A DNA stretch of 64,000 bases from Parasponia andersonii. Lineage: Eukaryota; Streptophyta; Magnoliopsida; Rosales; Cannabaceae. The DNA is taken from NCBI GenBank assembly GCA_002914805.1, contig JXTB01000076.1, positions 1,111,779 through 1,175,778 of the forward strand, in the 5' to 3' direction. This document shows, in pieces, positions 23,160 to 35,478 of the stretch. Every line of letters begins with the position of its first letter. Positions within the stretch are counted from its first letter, which is position 1. The notes under the pieces are model-generated. The model was not told the origin of the DNA. It was given only the letters and a program-made list of their open reading frames with translations, and ran no database searches. A program made the translations under genes and the position numbers.

Positions 23160-24290
23160 CGATCTATATGTTATGCTAGATATGGCATATACCACTATGT
23201 GGTATTGGTTATATTATTCACTAATTCGGTTGACACTTAGTGGGAATAAGGTAATGCACTCTATCGCTTAATGAGATAAAGTCCAACTGAAAATTCTTTA
23301 TAATGGTTAAAAAATGATCCAATAATTAAAAGCTAAATGAGATAGACCCTTACGTCTAATAAGGCCCATTGATACTATAACTCATGAGGCTCAATCTACA
23401 AAATTATCTCCAATGATTAAAGTCTAATTGACCAACTAGCTAAAGATTCTACCCAAGACCTGATCAAATCATTGAGATACCCTTAACAAAATCAGGATCT
23501 CTGACTTAGCCCGCAAGACTAATTCAAAATGAGGGGCCACATACTAATAATTCTGCAGTAGGACAAATTATCTTCAACTACCACCAATTCATCAATTTCG
23601 GAGTATGACAACTATCTCCGATTATTACTAATTTCAAAATAAGATAGCTGCCTTCAACATGTCTGAGAAGACTCTTATAAGTAGGAATCAAAACAATACC
23701 TAAAAACAGATTAACTAGGAATAGCTCAACACCTAAAGATAGATTAACTCGGAATAGTTTACTTTTGCATTCTCTCTCTCCTTCCCTCTCTCTAAACCAC
23801 AAATTATATTCTCGTTCTTTCACTCATCCTAGAGAGTCTAGAACCTGATTCATACCAGTGTTTACCCCTCAAATACTAAGATTTTAGAATTTATCTTAAA
23901 GCTATCTAAAAGATCTGGATTCATCCATAGTCTACTAGTAAGACTCTATATTCATACTTATATCTTTGTTTATTAAATTATTTGTATGCTTTATCATATT
24001 CATGTCTTCTTGAGTTACATTCTGACTTGAGTGTCGAAGTCTCTTTGGCTAGCATCACACCCACGTTCCTAATCGAACTCTTACGTCTTCTGGTTTTGAC
24101 ATGTTGCTTATGGCTCAATTCTATAATTGTAAAAATGAGCTTCCACATTCTTCAGTGAACATTCTCATTAGCAGAGTTCGGAGCTATCAAATCACATTCT
24201 GACAGAGGGTTGGCTATCCCTAGTTGCCCTCCGTCCTTTCTTTATTACCCAAAAAAAAGGGTTACATCATACTAATATTTTATTGGTCTA
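23160..24290. other. Probable LTR relic, no gene
   Basis: Non-coding sequence. Near 24015-24040 it has TTACATTCTGACTTGAGTGT and CGAAGTCTCTTTGGC, resembling the 3' part of LTRs in some plant gypsy elements (GACTTGAGCGTCGGAG type). A CTTATAAGTAGG core is near 23665. Ends and strand could not be fixed. Confidence 0.3.
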
Positions 24291-24755
24291 AAGGACATGA
24301 CACTGTGACAAAAGTTAGTATCAAAAAGAATAATTCTAAGTATAGAGAAATTAAAACTCACACTCGCATGGGGACTTTACCTCCACTAAATTAATGTTTA
24401 TTTCTCAACTAAATTAACTTATGAAAGTTAGAATATTTGAAAATTTAAGTGGTAATGTCAGAACTACATTATATAGAAACAATTGAAGTTAAAACTACTT
24501 TGAATAACACAACAGTATAAATTGTATTGCATAAAATGGGCATAAAGGGATAACAACATTCTTGTCTTATTAACGTTAGAGGCCCAAAAACTTACCACAC
24601 TCATTATGTATGAGCAATAGTTTGTTAGGTTGATATTTGATAATCTCACTTTAGCGTAATGGAATTATGTGTCTTTTACAGAAATACCATTTTACAATGT
24701 TGAAAAGAAGCCTCGATGGTCTAATTCGTTAGAAAAAGTCTAGACTAGTTATCTT

Positions 24756-25030
24756 ATGATGCAAATGAAGCTGCTCAACTATATGTGCAAGAGGAGAAAC
24801 ATTCACGTGAGCTTGGAGAAACTCAAAGATGGTAATCACATGATCCATTAAGCTTGTCAAGTGGGTCGATCACAAGACTTAAAGCCAAAAGAATCAAAGA
24901 GGCATTAAATGGGCTAATTCAATATATTGAAGAGATGACTAACACATGGAGTCCCGATATAAGCCCAAATCAGATCCAAGGGAGCCTAGTCACTATGATT
25001 AAAGTTCTAGAAGAGTCCAATTGAAGTCTA
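24756..25030 (+). pseudogene. Gypsy pol C-terminus, plus-strand copy
   Basis: Codons give DANEAAQLYVQEEKHSRELG, ETQRW and a stop, then a residual frame SHDPLSLSSGSITRLKAKRI. The same sequence appears on the minus strand at 26050-26300 as the end of a longer pol. So this is the 3' end of a second copy in the opposite direction, running into the LTR that starts near 24996. Confidence 0.7.
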
Positions 25031-25490
25031 CACATTTTTTTTTAGATCTTTTGTACTTTTAGGAAACTTCTTTAATTTAGATAAAGTTATTTTTGGATTT
25101 AATTGAGGAGAAGATTGTCATATATCAAAATAACATTAGTTTACCTTAAATTAGGGTTAAATTCGACTCCTATATAAAGGAGAAAGCCTTGAACGTTTTT
25201 AAGAGGATAATGATCAATAATATTGCAAGTTATTTGTGTTTCCTTCATTCTTGAGAATATTCTTGAACTTATTAAGTTAACTCTTATAGCATTCAAAACA
25301 ATTATACTTATCTCATTGATTCTTGAGTGATTTTTGAGAATTCTTGGTATGACGTCTTTAATCTATCATAGTTCTTAATTCTTATCTTACTAGGTAACGG
25401 GTCAAGACTTAACATTCTTGCAACTTGGTAATTTTATGTTCAAATTCCTTAGTTAGTATTGGGCTTCATCACGATTATTGGCAAAGTTCA
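24996..25490 (+). mobile_element. Gypsy LTR, plus orientation
   Basis: It is preceded by pol C-terminal sequence and begins TGATTAAAGTTCTAGAAGAG. The promoter core is CGACTCCTATATAAAGGAG near 25170. It ends GGCAAAGTTCA at 25490. It aligns along most of its length with 29075-29549. A primer-binding-site-like TATCAGAGC follows at 25501. Confidence 0.75.
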
Positions 25491-25497
25491 TAGCATT

Positions 25498-25985
25498 TAG
25501 TATCAGAGCTTAGGTTTCAAGGCAAGTTTGAATTATCCTTTACTTTCTTTACTATTCTTTTGATTCTTGAATTAGGGTTAAAAAAAAATAGTGACTGGCC
25601 GAATTTCTTTCTTAAGATATACTGGTGATATTTAGTTTCTTAATCTGATCAACTAGGGTTCTTGGCCGAAATTTTGAGAATTAAGGATACTAAGTTTCCC
25701 AATCTGATCAAACTTTTTGTTCTTGGTCGAAATTTTGAGAATTAAGGATATCAGATTTCCCAATCTGATCAAACTCTTTGTTTTTTGCCAAAATTATTAC
25801 TTTAGGGACACTAGAATTATTTGGTTTCTTAATCTGAGCTAACTAGGGTTTCTTTGCTTTTGCTTGGGATCCAAGTTGTTAAGGTTATACTATGGAAGCC
25901 GAATTCTATCTTAATTAAGTCATATTCAAGTTTTATATTCTCAATATCCTATTCTAATTCAAAGTGTTTGTTTTTGGTTTCTAGT
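25498..25985 (+). mobile_element. Gypsy leader with primer-binding site and ~60-bp tandem repeats
   Basis: TAGTATCAGAGCTTAGG at 25498 is close to the tRNA-Met primer-binding motif TGGTATCAGAGC. The leader after it holds about four imperfect repeats carrying AATCTGATCAA (25642, 25701, 25762 and a diverged one near 25830) alternating with CGAAATTTTGAGAATTAAGG. No gag coding was recognised. The leader ends in an A/G-rich tract near 25985, where an opposite-strand element begins. Confidence 0.6.
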
Positions 25986-26024
25986 AAAAAAAGAAAAAAA
26001 AAAGGAAAGGGGATGTGGATCCCG

Positions 26025-29000
26025 AAAGGAATACGTGTAGATTTCAATTGGACTTTTCTAGAACCTTAATCATAGTGACTAGACTCCCTTAGATCTGATT
26101 TGGGCTTATATCGGGCCTCTATGCGTTAGCCATCTCTCTAATATGTAGCCCATTTAATGCCTCTTTGAATATCTTAGCTCTAAGTCTTGTGATTGCCCAC
26201 TTGATAAGCTTAATGAATCATGTGATTATTGTCTTTGAGTTTCTCCAAGCCCACGTGAATGCTCCTCTTCTTGCATGTGCAGTTGAGTAGCTTTATTTGC
26301 ATTATTTTTCCCATCTTGAAAAAGATTTGTCCTCAAATCATCACTTGTATTGAAAGTAGATAAATCAATAACGTTAAAACTAGCACCAACACTATACTCA
26401 CATGGTAATTCTAGTTTGTAGGCATTATCATTGATGCGTTTCACTACTCGAAATGGTCTATCTCTTTGAAGGAGTTTTAAATGCCGTTCTTCTGGAAAAC
26501 GAAGTGCACCCAAACCCAATCTCCTGGTTCAAATACTATCTTTTTGCATCCCTTGTTGGCTTGATGGACATATTGTTTGATCCTTCTTTCATTATTTAAC
26601 CATGCCTTTTCATGAATCTATTTCATCAATTCAGCTTTCTTTTTGCCATCTAAGTTTACAAGTTCACTCAAAGGTAAAGATATTAAACCCAAAGGTGACA
26701 ATGGATTAAATTCATAAATAATTTCAAACGGTGAAAACTTAGTTGCAGAATGTACAATCCTATTGTAAGCAAATTCAACATGTGGTAAATAATCTTCCCA
26801 TATTTTCAAGTTTTTCTTAATGATAGCATCCAATAAAAGAGATTAAGTCCTATTCACTACTTCAATTTGACCATCAGTTTCTGGATGATAAGTAGTAGAA
26901 GACAATAATTTGGTTCCTAATTTTTCCGACAAAGTCTTCCAAAAGTAACTTAAGAACTTAGCATCTCTATCAAAAATAATGGTCCTAGACATGCAATACA
27001 ACCTAACAATTTCTTTAAAGAATAAATTAGCTATATATGATGCATCATCGGTTTTATGACATGCAATAAAATATGCCATCTTAGAAAACCTATCTACCAC
27101 CACAAAGGTTGAATCTCTCTCCCCTTTAGTCCTAGGTAATCCCGAAACAAAATCCATGAAAATATCAGTCCAAGGTTCAATAGGTATAAGTAGAGGGGTG
27201 TACAAACCATGGGCTTTCAACTTAGACTTAGCTTGTTTATAAGTGATACATTTTTCATATATTCTTTAAACATCATGTTTCATATGAGGCCAAAAGAAAT
27301 GTTCATACAAAGTACGTAAAGTCTTACCCACACCAAAATAACCTATCAAACCACCACCATAAGCTTCTCTCACATGTAATTCATGTAAAGAATACATAGG
27401 CACATATAGTTTATTCTTTTGAAACAAAAATCCATCATGCCTATAAAACTTACCGAACGCTACTTTTTCACATGCATTGAACACATTACCAAAATCAGAA
27501 CATTATACATATATATCCTTAATATACTCAAAGCCAAGTAATTTTGTATCTAAAGTAGAAAGTAAGGTATATATTCCGAAAAATGTATCAGCCATAACAT
27601 TTTCCTTACCTTGCCTATATTTGATCACATAAGGAAATGTTTTAATGAATTCCACCTACTTTGTATAGCATTTGTTCAGTTTTTATTGTCTTTTTAAATG
27701 TTTTAAGTATTCATGATCAGTGTGAATCACAAATTCCTTCAGCCATAAATAATACTGCCAATTTTCCAAAGTCTTCACCAAAGCATACATCTCTTTATCA
27801 TAAGTGGGAAGTTTAGAGACTCAATTTTTTAATACAACTGGATGTCTTTCTTGTATCAAGACAGCTCCAACACCTATTCCTGAAGCATCATACTCAATTT
27901 CAAAAGTTTTAGCAAAGTTAGGTAAAACAAGTAAAGGTGCATTAGTTAACTTTTCTTTGATGAGATTAAATGCATTTTCTTGTACCTCCCCCCACTTAAA
28001 CGACACATTCTTTAGCCATAGATAATACTGTCAATTTTTCAAAACCCTCACTAAAGTATACATCTCCTTGTCATAAGTGGGACAGTTTAGAGCAGCCCCA
28101 CTCAAATTTTTTATTGAAGTATGCAACTGGACGGCCTTTTTGCATCAAGATAGCTCCAATACCTATTCCTAAAGTATCATACTCAATTTCAAAAGTTTTA
28201 GCAAAGTTAGGTAAAACAAGAAAATGTACATTAGTTAACTTTTCTTTGATGAGATTAAGTGCATTTTATTATTCCTCCTCCCACTTAAATGGCACATTCT
28301 TCTTAATAACTTCAGTAAGAAGGACGGCCAAGCTACTAAAATCACACACAAACCGTCTATAGAAACTGGCTAGGCTATGAAAACTCGTCACTTGACTGAT
28401 TGTTGTAGGCATTAGCCACTCTTGGATTGCTTTCACCTTTTCCTCATCCACTTCAATTCCCTTAGCACTAATAACAAAGCCAAGAAACACAAGCTTATCC
28501 ATGCTAAATTTCCACTTCTTGAGATTAGCAAACACCTTTTCTTTTCTTAACACATCTAAAACAGATTTCAAATGCATTACATGTTCTTCCAAGTTTTTGC
28601 TATAAATTAAGATATCATCAAAATATACAACCATATATCTGCCAATAAATGCACACAAAACATAGTTCATCAAACGCATAAAAGTACTTGGAGCATTAGT
28701 TAAACTGAAAAGCATTACTAACCACTCATACAAACCATATTTAATTTTAAAGGTAGTTTTCTATTCATCACTTTCTCTCATTCTAATCTAATAATATCTA
28801 CTCTTAAGATCAATTTTTGTAAAAACACAAGAACCATACAATTCATCTAGTATATCATCTAATCTAGGAATGGGATAGTGATACTTTAACAGTGTATTGT
28901 TAATGGCTCGGTAATCAATACACATCCTTCATATCCCATCCTTCTTAGGAACTAATAACACTGGAATCGCACAAGGGCTCATGCTTTCACGCATATACCT

Positions 29001-29060
29001 TTTCTCCAACAATTCACCTACTTGCCTTTAAAGTTCCTTTGTCTCCTCGGGATTGCTCTT
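26025..29060 (-). pseudogene. Ty3/gypsy pol pseudogene, minus-strand copy
   Basis: Reading leftwards: RT start ([24 protein letters not shown]; about 29000-28750), RT core with active site [12 protein letters not shown] (about 28650), RNase H ([19 protein letters not shown], 28006-27821), integrase zinc-binding region (27484-27266), integrase core ([45 protein letters not shown]; 27220-26843) and the C-terminus (26833-26226, ending INDNAYKLELPCEY and DDLRTNLFQDG). Stops and frameshifts separate these pieces, so it is dead. A 273-bp tandem duplication lies in RNase H. About 45 bp of its 3' LTR start survives at 26072-26025. Gag and protease are missing; the upstream end breaks at about 29060. 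Confidence 0.92.
27741..28301. repeat. 273-bp tandem duplication within gypsy RNase H
   Basis: Unit 1 is 27741-28013 and unit 2 starts at 28014. Both begin AGCCATA(A/G)ATAATACTG and include ATACTCAATTTCAAAAGTTT and TAAAACAAG, ending near CACATTCTT. Divergence between units is moderate. The RNase H segment is therefore present twice. This is likely unequal exchange or a local duplication after insertion. Confidence 0.85.
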
Positions 29061-29074
29061 ATAGGCAGGCCGGT

Positions 29075-29549
29075 GAAGAGTCCAATTGAAGTCCCTTTGT
29101 CTCCTTGGGATTGCTCTTTAAGAAACTTTTTTAATTCAGATTTAATTATTTTCAGATTTAATAGAGAAGAGGGTTGCCACATGTCAAAATAATATTAGTT
29201 TATTTTAAATTAGGGTTAAATTCGACTCCTATATAAAGGAGAGAACCCTGTACGTTTTCCAGAGGATAATGATCAATAATATTGCAAGTTATTCATGTTT
29301 TCTTCATTCTTGAGAAGATTCTTGAGTTTATCAAGTTAACTCTCGTCGTATTCAAAACAACCAGACTTATCCCATTAATTCTTGAATAGTTCTTGAGGAT
29401 TTTTAGTGTAGTATCTTTAATCTATCGTAATTCTTGGTTCTTTTCTTACTGAGTAACGGATCAAGACTCAATATTCATGTAATTTGGTGATCTTACGTTC
29501 GAATTCCTTAGTTAGTGCTGGGCTTCGTCACGATTGTTGGTAGGATTCA
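29075..29549 (+). mobile_element. Gypsy LTR, plus orientation, with altered 5' end
   Basis: It is homologous to 24996-25490, including ATTCGACTCCTATATAAAGG and AGAGGATAATGATCAATAAT, and ends GTAGGATTCA. Just inside its left end, the expected sequence after TCCAATTGAAGT is replaced by CCTTTGTCTCCTTGGGATTG. That stretch duplicates 29034-29056 on the other side of the junction. The first bases of the LTR are missing. Confidence 0.75.
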
Positions 29550-32234
29550 TATTACCTCAAGTAATCTAACTGGTTACTCAAGCATATAGTCAAGTGGTAA
29601 ATAATTATATTTTTCTGAATCAAATAGTAAAAAGTGATATTTTCTTAAATGAATCAATTATTATAGGGCTTTTTACAATATCCTTAGCCCAAAGTACTAA
29701 AAATTGAAAAATCGGGGAGGAGTTAAGCTTTTTGAAAAATCCAGGATTGATTTAGAAAAAAATCACTTTATAAAAGTATTTTAGAAAAATAATACTTTTA
29801 ATAAATATTTAGAAATATACCACTTTCTCTTCAAAATTAGTATATTTCAATAGTAATCGAGGTAACTAGTTGAGTTAATTAGAGTATCCAATCTAGTTAC
29901 TTAAGATAATCAGTGAAGTTATCTCAGATAACTTAATTGATTATTTCAAGTATCTTATCAATTAGTAAAGAATGATATTTGTCTAAATATTTTTAAATGT
30001 GGTACTTTTCTAATTAAAATCTGGGATTCTTCAAACAATTTCAAAATTTATAATTTTTTAATTTATTGGAAAAATTACCATAAAAAATTAAATTTCCTCA
30101 TAATTATAAAAATACAAAAAATGACAGGTGTTTTTTTTTTTAAATATTCGAGGTGGACAGGGTGGTATTTTTCTATCTTTAAAAAATTTACCTCATAAAA
30201 CCATATTTCACCGATTTATTTATGTACTTTTGGTGCGCAATATAAGAATGGATTATACTTTAGGATTAGAATGGATTGAAATATATTATGGTTAGCAATT
30301 ATTAAACTTTAATTATATGACTAGACTTTTACATTCAAATGCTTTTTATTCCTTTAAGTGTTCATTAAGCATTAATATTCAAATACTTTTAATATTATGC
30401 TAGTATTGAATAAAATATATGATTTGAGATTGGATATTCAAATATGAAACTTTATTTATATTTCAATACTTAAAAGGAAAAAAAATGTACTTATAAAAGT
30501 GGAACCCATGGGATAAGAGTTGGGAGTAAAAGTTCCTCTCATTGGAAAGGGACAAGCAATCAAAATCATTTCGGTTTATTTTGGTCAACCGATAATTTAT
30601 CTAGTCTAATTTGATATACCTAGCAAAGGATTAAAATTAAATAATTTAATCTCATCCTTTATCTGTAAGATACATTATTCTCTAATAAAATTTAAATTAT
30701 TTTTATCACCACTGCTACTTATAGGACTCCGCCACCACCATCGATCCTAATCCAAAATATGCTGCAGTTTGATAGTGGTAAAAAATTTTCAAGCATAGTC
30801 GATTTTGGCCATTTTCGATTAGCAGATATGGTCATCCACGCTTCACTTTTTTTCATTTTCAACCTTTCGACCGAAGTCAAGTGAGGGTAACTTTAGGATT
30901 TTAAATATATTGTTAAATAAGAAGGGGTGATTAGATTCGCACCCCTACTAATATAAAAGCACCTCCTTCAATATCGCAAAGAAAAAAGGATCTAAAAGAA
31001 AATTAGAAACACTATGTGCACCCTTTTCTTTTTTAATCTCTTAATCCATCTTCTCTATCATGCTCATTCATATCCACCCTAATGTGAAAAACAAATAAAT
31101 TTTTTTAACAAATAATATCTATGAAAAAGAAAGAATATTTAGTTCTATAAGGAATTGAAAGAATATATATAAATATTTCTAAAAAAAATAAACATAAAAA
31201 ACTCAAACCATATCTCATGATATTCCGTCAAAATTCAATTTCATCATAAGTTTTTAGTTTTCTTTCTTTTGTTATTTTTATTCCTTAATATTTCAAGTTG
31301 TTTTGTCTCTTTTTTTTTTTCCCTATTAATTGCTTTCATTTGGTAGAAAATATAATTCTCATAGTGTGGAACTCATATGAAGAAAAAAAGAAATATTTCA
31401 CTATGATAATGGAGTAAATCTTGATAAAAAGAAAAATAGAAGACAAAAAAAGGGAATGAAATAGCCACGATAATTGGAGAAGAGTGAGAGATAAAAGAGT
31501 TTAGATAATGGAGAGAAGAAGAACTCTATTAAAAAAAAAACTCAGAAGATGATTGGAAGTGGTTTTAAATTAAAGAAGATAATCAAGATAGGGTGTACAA
31601 TTTGGGATTAAGAAATTATCCTATTTAGTCATTTCACTTATTAAACGGTTACATTTATTGAACTTTGGGAGTGCAAATATAACACCTCAATAATGAGTCA
31701 TAGTTTTATAAATGATTTATAATTTGTCTATTTTTTTATGACATAGAGTCAAAGTGGATAATAATACATTTAGAATCTCCGTTAATTACCACTTTAACGT
31801 ATATAAGGAGCTCGTGGACCTAGGGATTGAAAGATGAAAAGAAACTCTTGTTGAAATCAAGGAAAATTCTTGGTTGTTGGAGAAATCTAAGAGTAGAAAC
31901 ATGTTCCCTTTGATTGAGAAAAACTGATGAACGTAGTCGCCGAAGATTCAAAAAAAAAAAAAAAAGGAAAATTAGAACCGTTTGGAAGATAAAGTAAAAC
32001 AAGAGAGAGAGATCTGGAAGAAATATATATATATATATATATATAGTAGCTATAAATAATTAATTGGGAATAAAAAGTGGCATTCGTTCTAATATTTTTC
32101 AGGATTAAGTAAGAAAGGCGGGCTGTCTTGTGCTTGTGAGGGAGAAAAAAGTGTTATGTCCATTATTCTCTTTTATTTCTCCTCGCCTTATTGTAGCTCA
32201 TCCATTGCAAATCATCGGAAGACAACCATGGAAG
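29550..32234. other. Intergenic, no gene seen
   Basis: AT-rich with short poly-A and poly-T runs and a TA microsatellite at about 32023-32045. Open frames are short and low-complexity. No terminal repeats were identified. Confidence 0.6.
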
Positions 32235-33389
32235 CAGTGGTGGAGTCCGGATTATAATTGAAGGGGGCATAACATAATATACTAAGAAAAAATTTAGAGA
32301 AATTCGGAATAGTGATGAGGAGGTCTGAAGTTATTGGGAAAGTTCTTTGATGATTAAAAGGGTTTTCATAAGCTTAATAATAATGAAATATTTCAAAATT
32401 CTCAACATACTTAATTTTCTATAAAATTCTTAGTTTAAAGCCATAAAAATCCATATCTATCCCTAATCTATTTCGTTGTTATTCAATAAATAAATTCGTG
32501 TAATACAATACAATCATCTAGAGTTTCGTAACATTCATCTAAAGTGCCAAGAGTAAATATATAAATGAAAATAAAGGCTACATAACTTTTCCAAGTGGTT
32601 TCAGTTTCCTTCCTACTTTAAGTACAATCTTGCAAATATCAAAGAAGATTACCCCCCCGCTAAAAAAAAAGAGCAAATATATTATGCCAATTACTGGTCA
32701 GATCTTACCAAAATATATATATAGAGAGAGCTAAGAATAAAATTCTAATATCTTAAACTCAAAAGTCAAAGAAATAGAAATTCAAAATATTTTACAATAC
32801 TAATTCCTAGAGTCTGAGTCTCCTAGATTATTTTAGACCAACAAATCAAAGAAAAATAGAAATACAAACATATGGATATAATATAAGTCTAAACACACTC
32901 AAAAATAACCGCATAAAACAATATTTAAAAGAAAAAGATAAGGAAAAAATGTTTAGTTTGGAAGTTTACTGTCAAATCAAAGTTGAAGATTCAATGTTAA
33001 ATTTGTCATTTGAACACATAATTAAAAGAGAAGACGAGGAATTTAAATATTAGAGTTAAAGAGTGAGGCAATGAACCTTTATATTCAAAAGAATGAAAGA
33101 CGAAGGAGTTCGTACGAGAGGAGAGAATGAGTGAGAAGAGAGGGAAGAAAATGATAGGAGAGAGTTAGGGTTTTCTTAATATTAGTATATATATTTATGT
33201 TTTAATTTTTAAAACAATAATTTGGTGGCCCATAAGTCTGGAAACAGTTGGCCAACCCCAATTTAAAGTCTATCATGCATTAAAAAATTATAGGAGCATT
33301 TATGCGAATTTAAATATTAGGAGAGAGAGAGGAAGAGGGAGAGAAGGAGAGGGGGCAAATGCTAATTTTAAAAGCTTATAAGTTAACTG

Positions 33390-33431
<42 letters not shown>

Positions 33432-33485
33432 GTTTGGATTTTAGGGAGCCTATGCCCCCCTTGCCGTAACGTGGCTCCGCCACTG
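32235..33485. mobile_element. Non-autonomous hAT-like DNA transposon with perfect 8-bp target duplication
   Basis: The left end is CAGTGGTGGAGTCCGG and the right end on the minus strand is CAGTGGCGGAGCCACG. Imperfect inverted similarity continues for about 38 bp (GAAGGGGGCATA against AAGGGGGGCATA). The flanks are an exact 8-bp direct repeat, CATGGAAG, at 32227-32234 and 33486-33493. An 8-bp duplication and CAG(T/G)G termini fit the hAT superfamily. The 1251-bp interior is AT-rich with a TA microsatellite at 33394-33429. It has no ORF resembling hAT transposase, so movement must have relied on a transposase made elsewhere. Confidence 0.85.
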
Positions 33486-33493
33486 CATGGAAG

Positions 33494-35478
33494 GGCTCTT
33501 TCAATATGATTTAGAGGTAATTAACCTGAGTAGTTATTTTGGATATTAGTATTAAATTTATAACAATTTTTTGGCAATACTTTAAACACATATTAAAAAC
33601 GTGAAATTGGCTTAAGAAGATCTTGGAAATTTATTGTGACATTGTTTGGATTAGTTGTTGTTTTGTTGCCTAAAGCAGTCATATAGGTTCAACGAGGAAA
33701 GTAAGTCATTCTGTCTCACTGCATACTTTGTGAGGAAATTAGCTTAATAGCAGCTTGAGGTTAAAGTTTTACCCTTAGCAGTATTGTTTCAGTTTTTTTG
33801 ATTTATGATAAGTCTATTAACACTCCTGTCTACTCTGTACACGTTTATATTTAGTAATTTTCATTGTTACAAAGAAAAGAAAGACCTTGAATGAAATTAC
33901 TTTTTACTTTATAAATTGTTTAAAAAAATACCTCTTTGTACCCTTTTGCTTAAACACACATTTTCTTGAACACTAATTTCCTTATAATGACATTAGCACG
34001 AACCCTAATTTCATTGCATATACGTAAGTAATTAAAATCTAATTAAATTGACTGATTTGAGTATTGTAATCACCAAAGTGTGATTTTTTTTTTTTTTTTC
34101 TGTTCGATCTCTATAATCAAGTCCACTATCAACATATATGTCATAAGCTATTTTGTTCTTTTGATTTCTCAATCCTTTAGGATATATTATAGTATCAAAT
34201 TCCTTTTATTTGTGTAATCATATATTTGTATTTGTACATCTTTTTTATTTTTAATTCATTAGCTCTGGGCTTTGATTTGTTTTTTCCGAAGGGATGGCAG
34301 CAAACTCTGAGAAGATATATCAATAGATACATTTATACTTTTCGATAATAATAAGAAATTAACGTATAAAAACTATAATTATAATAAAGAAACAAAAAGA
34401 AGTTATAAAGATGTTTAGATCCAACATTACTACCTTCGATTCCAATATTTACAAAATCTCCTAATCTTTTGGGTGAAAAAGGATTTAGAAGAATAAAAGA
34501 GAAGAAAGAGAAGGATGAAAGAAGAAAATGTAACAGGGAATGGTGAAAAGAAAAAAGACAAAATTAGATTAAGGGATAATTTAGGAAAAATTAAGTATAT
34601 AGAATATAGTAGTTAATTTTTAGATTCAATTGAACGTGTGGTTTTAGAAATAGTGTAAGAAGCTGCTTAAAAAAAAATGCTAAGAAGAGTGGACAAAAGT
34701 GTGTCAATAGAAGCACCCATTTGATTTGATTTATTGCAGTTTTATTATAAAAATCCAAATTTGCACATATTTTTCCCAAACTGGTTGAGGTTTGTGTACA
34801 AGCTAGTTGAGTTTTTTCAACTGATTAATTGAGATTTAACTAGTGACTGGTTGATTTTTATTGACTAACAAATTAAGGTTTAAACCATAACATGGATTTC
34901 TTTATTGGTAAAAACTGTTATATTTCTAAATACATTTATTTATCTGATATATGACAAAAGTTTGAAGTTTTAGAATTTGTACTTTACTTATTGATGATAC
35001 ACTGAGTGGCTCGGCTTCAAAGTAGTTAGAATTCTACTTCTATGCTATTGCTGTCCAATAAATTAGAGAGAATTTATGTTAGGTGTCCTTTCCTTATACT
35101 TTGTTTTAATAAATCATAAATGTTTCCTCTTTTGAAGTTAGATATCGAGCATTTTTACACTTGGTATATATTCATATACCACTTATGTACTGTACTGAGT
35201 ATATTAATTTTTATATAAATTACATCATATTTTATATTTAGTATATCTACTCATATACAAATTATTTTACTATGATATTTAAAAAATAGACATTTACTTA
35301 ATATGAACCGGTCGTTTTGCTATTGAAAGGATATTAGGCGAAGGAGTAGTTTTGATGGTTAGTCTTTTCTTTCAACTATTATAAAACTAAATTATCAAAA
35401 AAAAAAATTATTACAACAAACTAATATATTCTTTAAAAGTGCTACTATTGAAAATGCCGCAAGAAAAAAGAATATTTT
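33494..35478. other. Intergenic, no gene seen
   Basis: AT-rich. A poly-T run is at about 34085-34100. No coding sequence, terminal repeats or RNA gene were recognised. Confidence 0.6.
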
